DNA of 64,000 nucleotides from Hymenopus coronatus (GCA_030762935.1 CM060899.1:57338501-57402500), one strand, 5' to 3'. Positions 12,192 through 24,221 are shown, numbered from the stretch's first letter. Numbers and translations are program-made. Notes: a model not told the origin generated them from the sequence alone.

Positions 12192-14383
12192 TCAGTCTGT
12201 ATTCGCACTTGAATTATTATTATTATTATTCCGACGTCGATGACGGCCTCGGCGACGTGAAGGATTTTTGCGTTGCTGAGAGCGCTCACTGGAAGTCTTG
12301 AGAACTTGATCTTGCATTTTGACCGGATTTCCAGAGTTGTTGCCTCCAGCGTTACCATCTCCTATTCCATCTCCTCCAGCTGCATTTGCACCTCCAGGAA
12401 TACCATCACCATCTCCACCTCCATTAGCATCGCCACCAGGAAGACCACCATCACCATCCCCACCTCCATTAGCATCGCCACCAGGAAGACCACCATCGCC
12501 ATCTCCACCTCCATTAGCATCGCCACCAGGCAGACCACCATCACCATCCCCACCTCCATTAGCATCGCCACCAGGAAGACCACCATCGCCATCCCCACCT
12601 CCATTAGCATCGCCTCCAGGAAGACCACCATCGCCATCTCCACCTCCATTAGCATCGCCACCAGGAAGACCACCATCACCATCTCCACCTCCATTAGCAT
12701 CGCCTCCAGGAAGACCACCATCGCCATCTCCACCTCCATTAGCATCGCCACCAGGAAGACCACCATCACCATCTCCACCTCCATTAGCATCGCCTCCAGG
12801 AAGACCACCAAGGCCATCTCCACCTCCATTAGCATCGCCACCAGGAAGACCACCATCACCATCCCCACCTCCATTAGCATCGCCACCAGGAAGACTACCA
12901 TCGCCATCTCCACCTCCATTAGCATCGCCTCCAGGAAGACCACCATCGCCATCTCCACCTCCATTAGCATCGCCTCCAGGAAGACCACCATCGCCATCTC
13001 CACCTCCATTAGCATCGCCTCCAGGAAGACCACCATCGCCATCTCCACCTCCATTAGCATCGCCACCAGGAAGACCACCATCACCATCCCCACCTCCATT
13101 AGCATCGCCACCAGGAAGACCACCATCGCCATCTCCAACTCCGCCTCCAGGAACACCGCCATCACCATCTCCACCTCCATTAGCGTCGCCACCAGGAAGA
13201 CCACCATCGCCATCTCCATCAGCATCGGCTCCAGGTACACCACCATCTCCACCTACGTTAGCATCGCCTCCAGGAACACCTCCATCACCATCTCCACCTA
13301 CGTTAGCATCGTCTCCAGGTAAACCACCATCACCATCTCCATCAGCATCGCCTCCAGGTACACCACCATTACCGTCTCCACCTACGTTGGAATCGCCTCC
13401 AGGTACACTACCATCACCATCTCCACCTACATTAGCATCGCCTCCAGGGATACCACCATCACCTTCTCCACCTACGTTAGAATCGTCTCCGGGTATACTA
13501 CCATCTCCATCTATGTTAGAATCGCCTCCGGGAATACTACCTTCCGCACCTCCATCTCCCGGGCCAACATTTCCGTCACCATCGCCTTCAGCTCCGGCAT
13601 TAACATCTCCGTCATCATCGCCGTCGGCTCCACTACCTCCAGAACCATCCGCTCCAGAGCCACCGCTGCTTCCAGTTCCGGAGCCACTACCTTCGGAGCC
13701 ACTACCTCCAGAACCACCATTTCCAGAGCCACTTCCTCCAGAACCACCACCACCGGAGCCACTTCCTCCAGAACCACCACCGGAGTCACTTCCTCCAGAA
13801 CCACCAGCTCCGGAGCCACTTCCTCCAGAACCACCACCACCGGAGCCACTTCCTCCAGGACCACCACCTCCGAAGCCACTTCCTCCCGAACCACCAGATC
13901 CGGAGCCACTCCCTCCCGAACCACCTCCTCCGGAACCACTTCCTCCAGAACCACCTCCTCCGGAGCCATTTCCTCCCAAACCACCACCTCCGGAGCCACT
14001 TCCTCCCGAACCACCTCCTCCGGAGCCACTTCCTCCCGAACCACCTCCCCCGGATGCACTACCCCCCAAATTACCATCTCCAGAACCACCTCCTCCAGTA
14101 GTGCCACCTCCAGAGCCGCCGGCTCCAGTATTTCCACTTCCAGAACCACCGGCTCCATTAGTACCACCTGCAGAACCGCCAGCACCATTAGTGCCACTTC
14201 CAGAAGCGCCGCCTCCACCAGTTCCACCTCCAGAACCGCCGCTTCCATTATTTCCACCTCCCGAACCACCCCCTTTGCGGCGCCGGCGACGGCGATTTCT
14301 CTGTCTTTTGGGAAACATCCAATTCCAGAAACAGCCCGCGTGGTGGCCATGCCGTTGGGGTGGCCAGGAAAATCCATTAGGCC
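12192..14383 (-). CDS. Exon 4 (terminal, repetitive) of the Gly/Asp-rich protein gene
   Basis: Begins after the acceptor CCACACTAG in phase 1, continuing exon 3 as GPNGFSWPPQ, and runs open for 730 codons to TGA at 12194-12192. Order: PQRHGHHAGCFWNW, an Arg-rich block, GGGSGG/GSGG repeats, irregular GDGD repeats, ~16 near-identical 45-bp units (about 13140-12420), a less regular end, then SERSQQRKN with Arg clusters and six Asn. Differences between units fall mostly at wobble positions, so the protein repeat appears conserved. The opposite strand is also open (Pro-rich, 692 codons), a by-product of the same composition. Confidence 0.82.
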
Positions 14384-17300
14384 CTAGTGTGGAATAACAC
14401 AATACATAAAATGTTAGGAGTGAGTTTAACTCAATGAGATAATGGAATACACTAAAATATTTTAAAAGCTGGTTGCTATGTGGATGAAATCCGTTTCAAT
14501 GCACTAACCAGGAGATTACAGTTTTCCGTGTGAGAAAAGTTTAAATATTTTAAATCTGAAACAAGTAACAAGGAATATCACAGAAATGGCTAATTCCACG
14601 AAAAATGTATATAACATAAATTGTGTGTTTCAACAAGATCTACATATTTTGTGTGGTAAGATTTTCTCTGCCTCTTATGGTTTAATAGTTATACAAAATC
14701 CAGCAAAATTCATCCAGAATAGACGTATTCGGAGACTGTTTTCAAAGAATTCAAGATATACATTATATTTAAATATACGGTATTTTAATCAAAATCGTTG
14801 GAACCATTTTTGGGAAAATTAAAATTTTTCCATGTAAAGGGTGTTTGGGATGGGGGTATTTTCCTCAAAATCTTCACGTCGCATCCTTGGGAGATACTAA
14901 ACTTATAAACCAACTTTGGTATTTTACGCTTTTCGGCAAACAAACCTTTAATTCAAAATATTACTCTGCTATCTATATCATGCTAATCAAGATAGACATA
15001 AGCAGAATTAGTCTTATTACTCCTTGTAAGTAGAAAGGAAATAAAATGCACAGGCTAAAGCGATAGGCAAGTCCTTTAAAAGCCGGTCGCTAAGTGCAGC
15101 AATTGAAGTTCCAATTTCTTTGATTGCCAGGAGTAAACAAACGAGAAGAAAGATGTCTTCCCGTTTGAGAAAAGTTTAAGTGGCTAAAATTGAAACAAAT
15201 AATTCGGAATATCTCGGAATATATGAAACATATATAAACTGTGTGTTTTTAATGAGATTTACATTTTTTGTATAGTAATTTTTTGTCTATCTCTTACGGT
15301 TTGCCAGTTATACAAAAGTCATCCAGAATGAAGAGGTCTTCAGAGGCTATTCCCAGAAAATCCAAGATATACATTTCGTTTGTCAAAAAATATATTAAAC
15401 ATAAGGTATATTAGTCAAAGTCGTTAGAGCCACTTTTAAGAAAATCAAAATTTTCGAAAAATGTTCCATGTAAAGGATAGATGGGTGTGGGGAGATTTTC
15501 TTGAAAATCTTCGTGTTGCATCCTTGAAAGATACCAAACTTAAATACCAAGTTTTTGAGCTATGCTGCTCACATACACACACCACACACACACAGAGATT
15601 TTTCTAAAATTGCTCTTTTTTGATTCAGCGGTCTCAAAACGTGCATTTCCGGTGAAATTTCGGCATCAAAATTGTGAATGCCTTACAATACCTTCTCTAT
15701 ACACTATGTACAGTATGTGTAGAGAAAGTAATAGTAGTATTTATTAAGTTCATAATAATTAGGAGTGGTGATTTTTAGCCTTTTGAAATCAGAAAATTGT
15801 CTCACAGATATTGTCTCATAAAAAAGCTTTAATGTGACAATATCACAACAATAGTAAACGGGAACTAAACTCTCAACAATAACAATAACACTGATACTCA
15901 CAACAATGACAAACTAATAACATATTAATTCAAAATCTTCTCGGGCTTCTAGCCAGGTAAAAACTTGGCTTGACACCAACGTTTCGAAGATTCTGAATTA
16001 ACACGTCGCCAGGAAAGCTTCAGTTCTTATTTTAATAACATATTGTTGACATAAACAGTAAGCATATGAGACAAAAATCATGTGTCAATAGTGTATACAT
16101 AAGCCCAGTGACATGATTTTTATTTCCATTTTTACTTTTTCTACACGTACTATGTACATAGTGTATAGAGAAGGTATTGCACTCCACCCAAAAATTCGAT
16201 GCCGAGATTTCACCGGAAATATATGTTTTAGGGTCCCCTGAATCCAAAAAAAAAAAGCATTTTCAGAAAAAGGTCCGTGTGTCTGTGAACAAGATAACTC
16301 AAAAACGAAAAGTCAGTAAAATACCAAACCTGGCATTTAAGTTTAGTATCTTCCAGGAATGCGACACGAATATTTTGAGAAAAATCTCCCCACACCAAAC
16401 TACCCTTTACATGGAACTTTTTCGAAAATTTTGATTCTCTCAAAAATGGCTTTAACGATTTTGATTAAAATATCATATATTAAACATATTTACCTGACCA
16501 ATAAAATGTGTATTTTGAATTTTCTGGGAATAGCCTCTGAAGACTACTTTATTCTGGGTGAATTTTGTATAACTGCTAAACCGTAAGAGATGGACAAAAA
16601 CTTACCGCACAAAAAATGTAGAGCACTTTAAAACACAAGTTATGTTATATACATTTTTTTTCTTGGAGTAGATCGTTTTTTAAATATTCTTTGTTTTTCG
16701 TTTCAGCTTTAAAAAACTTATACTTTTCTCACACAGGAATTTGTCAACTCGTGTCCATACAAACAAAGGAACTTCAGTCACATAGCAACCAGCTTTTGAT
16801 TATCACTTTAACCTATAGTACTCCCTTATTTCACTTCTACTTACAAGGAAGCAAATAAATAGTTTATTTCTACTAATTTACTCTCGATTAGCATGAAGTA
16901 AATAGAAGCATAAGCTTTTTAACAATAATTTGTTGCAGACATGTAGAGAAAGTCATGTGAATGGGACACATCAGATTTTTTATATTCAAATTTATGCACA
17001 AAGTCTTGCAAATAGAGTCCCTTTCTTTAATATTTAAAAAGAAAATATTATTGTTATTTAAATTTGATATCTATGGCATTGGTTTATTTCTGTATGCCAA
17101 GTTCAGATTTTTAATATGTATTTTACAAACAGATGAGGGAATTAGTTCCTCATTCCATATCAGTACGGTGGACAAGTGTGTCAGAATCAAATCTCACATG
17201 CCATGCAGGTGTTTTAATACATGGCAATTTAATCAAAATCGTTAGAGCCAGTTTTGTAGAAAGTTGAACTTTTCGAAATATGAAAAGGTAGTTTGGGGTG

Positions 17301-20300
17301 AGGGACTTTTCTGAAAATCTTCGTGCCGCATCCTTAGAAGACACTAAATTTGAACACCGAGTTTGTAATTTGACCAATTTTTTGTTTGAGCTTTGCCGGG
17401 CACATACACACATATACACACACAGAACTTTTTCTAAAAATGCGTTTTTAGATTCAAGGGGTCTCAAAACATGTTACCCCATTGAAATCTTGGTATCCAA
17501 TTATCTGGTGGAATGCAATACCTTCTCTATCTACTATGTATACAGTACATACGTGCTAGAGAAAGAAAGAGAAAAAAACAACCTACCTGGAGGACCTCTA
17601 TTTGGAATTTCCGGTGATCCTGATGATTTTGGTCGACCTGGTGCTCCTCCATGTGATGAAGAATCATCAGAATCATAATAATAATCCGAATAATCGTTGT
17701 TCTCAATTGCAGTACTGAGGTCTTGTTTTCCAGCAAATTTTCCATGAATATGACTTCTGATTCGAGCTTGAATCCTGTGACCTTGACCTACAAATAAAAA
17801 AAAACTGATGTGCTCCATTCACATGACTTTCTCTACATCTCCGTAACAAATTATTGTTAAAAAACTTATTGTTGTATCTATTTAATGCTAACGCACTAGC
17901 AAAATTGGTCTTATTATTTGGTTCCCTTACAAGCAGAAGGGTAATAAGAGAATACACTAGGCTAGACCGACAATCACATGTTTTAAAATGTGGTTGCTAT
18001 GGAATTGAAATCCGTTTCTTTGCATGGCCAGGAGTTGACAAGTTCCCGTATGAGAAAAGTATTTTAAAGCTGAAATCAATAACAAGGAATATCTCTAAAA
18101 CGGCAAACTCCACGAAAAATATGTATATGACATAACTTGTGTGTTTTGTCGTGATCTAAATTGTTTGTGTAATAAGTTTTTGTCTATCTCTTACAGTTTA
18201 CCAGTTATGCAAAATTTTGCAAAATTCACCAAGAATAAACATGTCTTCAGAGGCTATTCCCAGAAAATTCAAGATATAAAGTTTATTTGTCGTGTAAATA
18301 TCTTAGATATAAGAGATATTAATCAAAATATTTTTGAGAATATCAAAATTTCCGAATCTTTTTCCATGTAAGGGGTAGTTGGGGATGGGGAATTTTCTTG
18401 AAAATCTTCGTGTCGCATCCTTGGAAGGTACCAAACTTAAATACCAAGTTTGGTATTTAATGATCTTTTCGTTTCTGAGATATGCTGCCCACAGATACAC
18501 AGACAGACACATGGATATTTTCTAAAAATACTTTTTTGGAATCAGGGAGTTTCAAAACATGTATTTCCGGCGAAATCTCAGTATCGAATTTTTGGGTGCA
18601 ATACAATACCTTCTCTATGCCTATGTGCATAGCATGTATAGAGGAAGTAAAAAAATATATAATGTATATAGTTTATATCAATAACGCATTGCCTTAACGG
18701 TATTTAAAGCTTTAAAATGTATCTGTGAAATTTGGAAATTCCACAGTAGGTAAGATATTTTTTTTTTTTTTTTTTTTGTAGTTTAACGTCCTTTAACCTG
18801 GTTTGGTCATATTATTCTGTAAGGATTTTTTGTCTATCTCTTACGGTTTACTAGTTAGGCAAAATCCAGCAAAATTCATCGAGAATAAAGTAGTCTTCAT
18901 TAGCTATTCCCAAAAACTTCAAGATATAAGTATGTTTTATTTGCCGCGTAAATGACTTTAATAAAATATATTTTAATCAAAATCGTTAGAGCCATTTTTG
19001 AGAAAATCAATTTTTTTTTAAATTGTTCCATGTAAAGGATAGTTTGTGGTGGGGGGATTTTTTTTTAAATATTCGTGTCGCATTCTTGGAAGATACTAAA
19101 CCTAAATACCAAGTTTGTTTCTGAGCTATGCTGTTCACAGACACACACAGACAGACACACACGGACCTTTTTCTAAAAATTCTTTTTTCGGACTCAGGGG
19201 GCCCCAAAACATATATTTCCGGTGAAATCTCACATCGAATTTTTGGATGGAATACAATACCTTCTCTATCCGCTATGTGCATTGTACATGCGGGCTAGAG
19301 AAGGTAAAAAGTAAATTAATGTGCAAAAGCTGAGAGCCCTAGCTCAAATATTTGTTCAGATAATGTAATAAAATATTTTTAACTGGCGAAAACAATGCAT
19401 TTTTTCTAAAACTGTCTTGCAAATACTTTATATTCCTTTTTTGGTTTAAATTTCCCAATACTTGTACGTTCTCAAATGATAAGTTGTCATTCGTTTCTCT
19501 TTCTTTCATCCTAGTCATGCAAAACGAACGAAATTTCAACACATCACATAACGACCTGCTCTTAAAATATTTGGCTGTAACTTTAGCATGGTGTAGCCTG
19601 TTATTTCCCTTGAACCTATAAGAAAATATGAAATGAAACCATATCTGCTAACGTTTAACTTGGTTAAATAGATAGAAGAATAAGCTTTTGTAAGAATATT
19701 TTGTTACAGATTATGTGGATGTGAATGTAGTACACCAGATTTTATTCTTCCTTGTATAAAAACTGACATCTTAAATTTTGGAGTTGTTTTATTATTCCTG
19801 CAGTTTGTTCTCTGCCTAAAAGAAAAAGAAACTTCATTAAACTTACCTCCAATCTGTAGGTGTGTCCATCTTCGGTTGAGTGCTACTCCATTTGTTGCCT
19901 GAAACTTAAGGATCACATCCTTTGATTTTAAAATTAATCCGAGGAAAAATGAAGCACATTCCAACACATTAATTTATACTATAAATACCTTTGCATAACG
20001 GGTAAAAATGAATTCTTCCTTTGCTTTAAAATCCCGTGTACAAGTGAAACCATTAATTTTGTAGGACTAAACCAAATTCAAATTTAGCTGAGGTTTTCCT
20101 GCTGGAAATAACACAGTTAACTAAGCTGTATTTCTGGAACCCTTACAGCGTTCTATTCAAACATTTAGAACGAGGATATCCCCGAAATATCCTTTTTGGG
20201 GCACAAAATGTATAAATGGGTGAATGGGTCAGCGCTTTCTTGAGTGAGGGGATGAATGAGTGAGCGGTGAGTGAGCGGGGTGAGTGAAAAAAATAAGGGA

Positions 20301-23300
20301 AAGAGTGAGAAAGGAGAAGAGTGACTGAGGGAATGAGTAAATGAGGGGTGGTGGGTAAATGACTGAGTGAGCGATGTGTAAGGGGATGAGTGAGTGAAGG
20401 AGTGAATGAAAACTTAATGAGTTGAGTGAGCAGGATGATGATCAAGTGAGGGGTGAGTGGGTGGGTAAATAAGTGAAGGGTGATGAGTGAGGGATGTGTG
20501 GGGAAGAGTAAGAGACAGGTGAGCTAGCGAGAGGTGAGTGAGTAAGGTGAGAGAGTGCGAGAGAAACGACAGTGAATGAGGGGCGAGTAAGTGAGCGAGT
20601 CAGTGAGTGGCTGTGCGAGGGAATTAATGAATCAGTGATTTAGTGAGTGACGGGGTGAATGAGTAAGTGAGGGGATGCGCGAGTGAATGAATAAGTGAGG
20701 GTATGAGTTAGTGAGTGAGTAAGTGAAGAGATGAGTTAGTGAATGAATTAGTGAGGGGATGAGTTAGTGAGAGAATAAGTGAGGAGGTGAGTGAATAAGT
20801 GAGGGGATGAGTTAGTGAGTAAATAAGTGAGGAGATGAGTTAGTGAGTGAATAAGTGAGGGGATGAGTTAGTGAGTGATTAAGTGAGGGGATGAGTTAGT
20901 GAGTGAATAAGTGAGGGGATGAGTTAGTGAGTGAATAAGTGAGGAGATATGTTAGTGAGAGAATAAGTGAGGGGATGAGTTAGTGAATGAATAAGTGAGG
21001 GGATGAGTTAGTGAGTGAATAAGTGAGGAGATATGTTAGTGAGAGAATAAGTGAGGGGATGAGTTAGTGAATGAATAAGTAAAGGGATGAGTTAGTGAGT
21101 GAATAAGTGAGGGGATGAGTTAGTGAGTGAATAAGTGAGGAGATATGTTAGTGAGAGAATAAGTGAGGGGATGAGTTAGTGAATGAATAAGTGAGGAGAT
21201 GAGTTAGTGAGTGAATAAGTGAGGAGATATGTTAGTGAGAGAATAAGTGAGGGGATGAGTTAGTGAATGAATAAGTAAAGGGATGAGTTAGTGAGTGAAT
21301 AAGTGATGGGATGAGTTAGTGAGTGAATAGGTGAGGAGATGAGTGAATGAGTAAGTGAGGCTATGAGTGGGTGAGATTTTGAGTGAGTGTGGGAGTGAGT
21401 AAGTACCTAAGGGGATGAGTCCGGTGTGAATGAATGAATCAGAATAGGGATGACGGTCAAATGAATGAGGTGAGTAAGTGAGAGGGACTGAGTGAGGAGT
21501 GAGTGAGGGATGATTGAGTGAGGAGTGAGTGAGCAATGAGATGATTGAGTCAGGGGTGAGTGACTGAGGGGTAAGCGAGTGATGGGGTGAGTTTTTGCTG
21601 AGTGAGGGAATGATTGAATGAGGCGGTTTGAGGTAATTGAGTGAGGGGGTGAGTGAGAAAGGGATAAGGGTTTGTGAGAGAGCGAGGTGTGACTGAGTGA
21701 GGGTTAAATGAGTGAGGGGTGAGTGAGTGAATGAATGAGTGAGGGATGAATGAGTGGTAAGTGAGTGAGGGGTGAGTGAGTCTATAGTGAGTGAGGGAGT
21801 GATTGAATGAGAGTTAGAGGTAATTGAGTGAGGGGGTGAGTGAGTAAGGGATGAGGGTTCGTGAGAGAGCGAGGTGTGACTGAGTGAGGGATAAATGAGT
21901 GAGGGGTAAGTGAGTGAGTAGTGAGTGAGTGAATGAATGATTGAGGGGTGAGTGGGTGATAAATGAGTGAGGGGTGAGTGAATGAATGAGTGAGAGGTGA
22001 GTGGGTGAATGGATGAGCAAGGGGTGAGTGGTGAGTGGGTGAATGAATGAGTGAGGGATGAGTGAGTGAATGAATGAATATGTGAGGGGTGAGTGAGTGA
22101 ATGAATGAGTGAAGGGTGAGTGAATGAATTAATGAGTGAGAAGTGAGTGAGTGAATGAGTTAGGGGTGAGTGAGTGAATGAGTGAGTGGTGTGTGCTTGA
22201 ATTGGGCAGTGAGTGAGTTAGTGAGTGGTTGAGTGAGTGAGGTCGTGTGAGTGAGTGATTGGATGTTTGAGCATGTATGTGAGTGAATGAGGGTCTAAGT
22301 GAAGGAACGAGATAGAGGAGGTGTGATTGAATAAGAGGGAGTGAATGTGTTATGAACAACATAATTCAAATCAAGAGAATGAAAGCACTTCACTACTAAC
22401 CACGGAGCGAGATGGGGTAATGTGTTATACTCGCAATCGGGAGGACCCGAATTCGATTTCCATTAAACCGTCTACTCTAATTTTCCCGGGTCAGAGGGCA
22501 ATTGAGGGGGAGTTTCCCTTCTACCGCAAACTTCGCGTCCCATCGTGTCTTTTATCTTTTTCACCTTATCTGTTTAATGGTTGTAGGTCCTGGCCACGGC
22601 GCCTAGTGCGCTGCTACAGGACGGTGAAATTTTTGCTATGAAAAGGCTTCTCCCTGGCACCCTCTCCTAAGTGTCTCGTCTATTACCCGGACGTTGGGCT
22701 AAGGCAGCGCTGACTTGCATTTTTATTTTCTCAAAAATGTTTTTAACGATTTTGAGTTAAATGCCATATGTTTAATAATTTTCATGACAAATGAAGATAA
22801 GAATTTCTTTGAACTATTTTCGAATAGTCAGTCTCATAATCTCTGCATACTCATAACTGGCAAACCGTAAGAGATAGACAAAATCTTACTGCATAAAAAG
22901 ACACCTCGTTAAACCACATAGTTTATGCCAAATGCTTATTTGAAGGGGGGAGGGGGCGAATTAAGCTATTAAGTTTTTTTTGTTTTTTTTTCCACCTGCT
23001 GGTCGAGCAAAGAGTATGGAATTTCAATGACATCACATTTGCAAGAAAATTCCCCCAGCCCAACTACCCTGTACATGGATGTTTTTTCGAAAATGTTTAT
23101 TTTTTCAAAAATGGCTCTAACGATTTTGATTAAAATATCGCATGTTAAAACTATTTACATCACAAATAAAAAGTATATCTTTAATTTTCTGGGAATAGCA
23201 TCTGAAGACCAGTTCATTCAGGATGAATTTTGCTGAATTTTGCAGAACTAGTAAACCATAAGAGACAGACAAAAGTTTACTACACACAGTTTATATTGTA

Positions 23301-24221
23301 TACATTTTTTTCGTGGGTCGTCTCCTTAGCTTGGTGGCAGCGCAGCTGCTTGCCAAGCGGGAGACCTGGGTTCGATTCCCGGTACCGGCCGGGGTGCACT
23401 CGGCCTCGTGAGGTCCCTGGGGGGCCAATTGAGGAGCTACTTGATGGGGAAGTAGCGGCTCCAGGTCAAGAGGACCGCATTAACCGGCTGGGGGGATTCG
23501 AGGCGCTGACAACGTCTCACTCTCCAAAACTGCACCCCATCCATGACGTCTGTCCTGGACGAGATAGGGGACGCAGCGGCCGGGCGGTAGGCCAAGGTTC
23601 CTGATGGTACTCAAATGATCTCGATGTCCATAAAACTTTAAGTTACTCAACATTCATCTTCTCAAACCCTTAAAAGCGAGATCCGAACTCGTGGCTTCTT
23701 GAATTCGCAGTCTCGCTACCTCCACACTATCGAGGCGGGCTTCCGCTGTGTTGCTAGCCAAAGAAAGTTTCTTTCTTTGAGGCTCTCAAAGGTTATCTAA
23801 GTTACCGCTAACTAGCTGAGTTATTGTATCACCCTCCAGCACTGCACCCCATTCATAACGCCTTCGAGCCGAGACGGGGGATGCAGCGGCTGGGCGGTAG
23901 TCTTTGGTCCCTTGTGGACCGTTGTGCCATGGAGTTAAGTTAAGCTGAATTATTAAATGAAACACAGCGCTCTGGGATCTATAGACAGAATGAAACCTTA
24001 GCCTTGAAGCCATTTGTTTAGGGTGTATAGCGTACTTCGTGTCTCAATGTTGACGCTCCGTACAGCTTCAGAAATTGCGCGCAATTTAACAAATGAAGGC
24101 TACGTATAGGTGTGTGTATTGGGAATAACAAAAGCAATAATTATGTGTACACTAAGACAAACATTGCCGGTGGTGAACTTACCAGCAGGAGCGTACTCAC
24201 TAACACAATAGCATACGCCAT
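12192..24221 (-). CDS. Secreted Gly/Asp-rich repeat protein, 4 exons (silk/glue/matrix-like)
   Basis: Rebuilt as four minus-strand exons: 24221-24183, 19898-19847, 17787-17587 and 14383-12192. All junctions are AG/GT with matching phases (0, 1, 1), giving 2,484 nt and 827 aa. Residues 1-19 form a signal peptide (MAYAIVLVSTLLLATNGVA, likely cleaved before LNRR). Residues 20-130 include an acidic Tyr cluster (NNDYSDYYYDSDD), a Gly/Pro stretch, one Cys, a WPP/HGHH patch and an Arg run. Residues ~132-345 are GGSGS-type repeats, ~345-512 irregular Gly/Asp repeats, and ~512-752 about 16 units of 15 aa with core LPGGDANGGGDGD. The tail is basic, then poly-Asn. The composition suggests an extracellular structural or adhesive protein; the Asp ladder might bind calcium (inference). 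No family was recognised. Confidence is high that it is a gene, low on function. Confidence 0.82.
14436..15731 (+). mobile_element. Two adjoining H element copies in intron 3
   Basis: A copy truncated at both ends (14436-14940) is followed by a second (14941-15731) that ends in the palindrome at 15690-15731. Both lie in intron 3 of the Gly/Asp-rich gene, the first only ~50 bp from the exon 4 acceptor. Confidence 0.65.
16128..16984 (-). mobile_element. H element copy in intron 3
   Basis: Near-complete: palindrome 16133-16178, ending GGGACACATCAGATTTTTT. Confidence 0.8.
17213..17568 (+). mobile_element. H element 3'-part, ends next to exon 3
   Basis: Only the palindrome-proximal part is present. 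The palindrome (17520-17568) stops ~18 bp from the exon 3 donor. Confidence 0.7.
17587..17787 (-). CDS. Exon 3 of the Gly/Asp-rich protein gene
   Basis: A 201-nt exon, phase 1 to phase 1, with acceptor TTTATTTGTAG and donor CCAG then GTAGGT. It encodes a basic segment (GQGHRIQARIRSHIHG), an acidic Tyr cluster and a Pro/Gly-rich end (GGAPGRP, NRGPPG). It sits tightly between two H repeats: one palindromic end lies ~20 bp past the donor, and the T-rich end of another copy forms the polypyrimidine tract of its acceptor. Confidence 0.85.
17798..18655 (+). mobile_element. H element copy, starts next to exon 3
   Basis: Near-complete. Its A-rich start (AAAAAAACTGATGTGCTCC) lies ~10 bp from the exon 3 acceptor and supplies the T run of that acceptor on the minus strand. 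Ends in a degraded palindrome at ~18650. Confidence 0.8.
18777..19309 (+). mobile_element. SINE C tail joined to a truncated H copy
   Basis: GTTTAACGTCCTTTAACCTGG (18781-18801), the end of SINE family C, leads into an H copy (18813-19309) that ends in the palindrome CATGCGGGCTAGAGAAGGTA. Confidence 0.6.
19430..19745 (-). mobile_element. Old, diverged H element fragment
   Basis: Recognisable by the ordered blocks ACATAACGACCTGCT, ACTTTAGCATGGTGTAGCC and GTACACCAGATTTT, but strongly diverged. It lies ~100 bp from exon 2. Confidence 0.45.
19847..19898 (-). CDS. Exon 2 of the Gly/Asp-rich protein gene
   Basis: A 52-nt exon. Its acceptor reads AAGTTTCAG and its donor GGAG then GTAAGT. It begins in phase 0 and ends in phase 1, fitting exons 1 and 3. 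It encodes ATNGVALNRRWTHLQIG, which completes the signal peptide and starts the mature N-terminus. Confidence 0.82.
20205..22350. repeat. GTGA-type satellite (2.1 kb) in intron 1
   Basis: Purine-rich tandem sequence built on GTGA/GTGAGTGA steps. Between ~20700 and 21350 it forms a regular ~28-bp unit (GTGAATGAATAAGTGAGGGG then ATGAGTTA). Its frames on the minus strand (Ser/His/Thr/Leu-rich) are low complexity and not genes. Confidence 0.9.
22380..22712 (+). mobile_element. tRNA-derived SINE, family F
   Basis: GC-richer block with a tRNA-like region (GGGGTAATGTGTTATACTCG, then B-box-like GAATTCGATTTCC) and a long body ending TGGGCTAAGGCAGCGCTGAC. Single copy in this window. Confidence 0.45.
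22716..23316 (-). mobile_element. H element fragments
   Basis: A diverged piece (22716-22930) and a better one (23044-23316) share the CTCTAACGATTTTGATTAAA and CTGGGAATAGC blocks. The second is cut at TTTTTCGTGG by a SINE B insertion. Confidence 0.6.
23318..23610 (+). mobile_element. tRNA-derived SINE, family B, full length
   Basis: Head with A box TAGCTTGGTGGCAGCG and B box GGTTCGATTCCC, then a GC-rich body (GTGCACTCGGCCTCGTGAGG). Copies also at 38060 and 40033; a tail-only copy at 23830-23935. Confidence 0.75.
23612..23748 (-). mobile_element. SINE family C, partial
   Basis: Minus strand contains the tRNA-like head with B box GAGTTCGGATCTCGC, then the body found at 61052-61285. Confidence 0.55.
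23830..23935 (+). mobile_element. SINE family B, tail fragment
   Basis: Repeats the body end of the 23318 copy (CACTGCACCCCATTCATAAC and GCAGCGGCTGGGCGGTAG). Confidence 0.55.
24183..24221 (-). CDS. Exon 1 (coding) of the Gly/Asp-rich protein gene
   Basis: Thirteen codons from ATG, MAYAIVLVSTLLL, ending in CTG followed by a consensus donor GTAAGT (phase 0). This is most of a hydrophobic signal sequence; the last residues (ATNGVA) come from exon 2. The start was chosen because a TATA box lies ~50 bp upstream and no other ATG falls between them. Confidence 0.82.

Noticed and set aside
12273..13511. Other long frames across the same repeats (Ile/Ser/Thr-rich, Met/Val-rich)
   Set aside because: Frame shadows of a 45-bp repeat whose length is divisible by three; their codon changes are non-synonymous.
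12319..14397. Pro-rich 692-codon frame on the plus strand
   Set aside because: It is the exact complement of the Gly/Asp-rich exon. The minus strand has signal peptide, promoter and matching splice phases, and the plus strand has none.
17150..17678. Frames spanning H copies in intron 3
   Set aside because: The H repeat is non-coding; frames differ between copies and are broken in most.
20205..22350. CRISPR-like array
   Set aside because: The repeats are contiguous without unique spacers, and the genome is eukaryotic.
20143..22362. Minus-strand Ser/His/Leu-rich frames
   Set aside because: Same cause, the GTGA satellite in intron 1.
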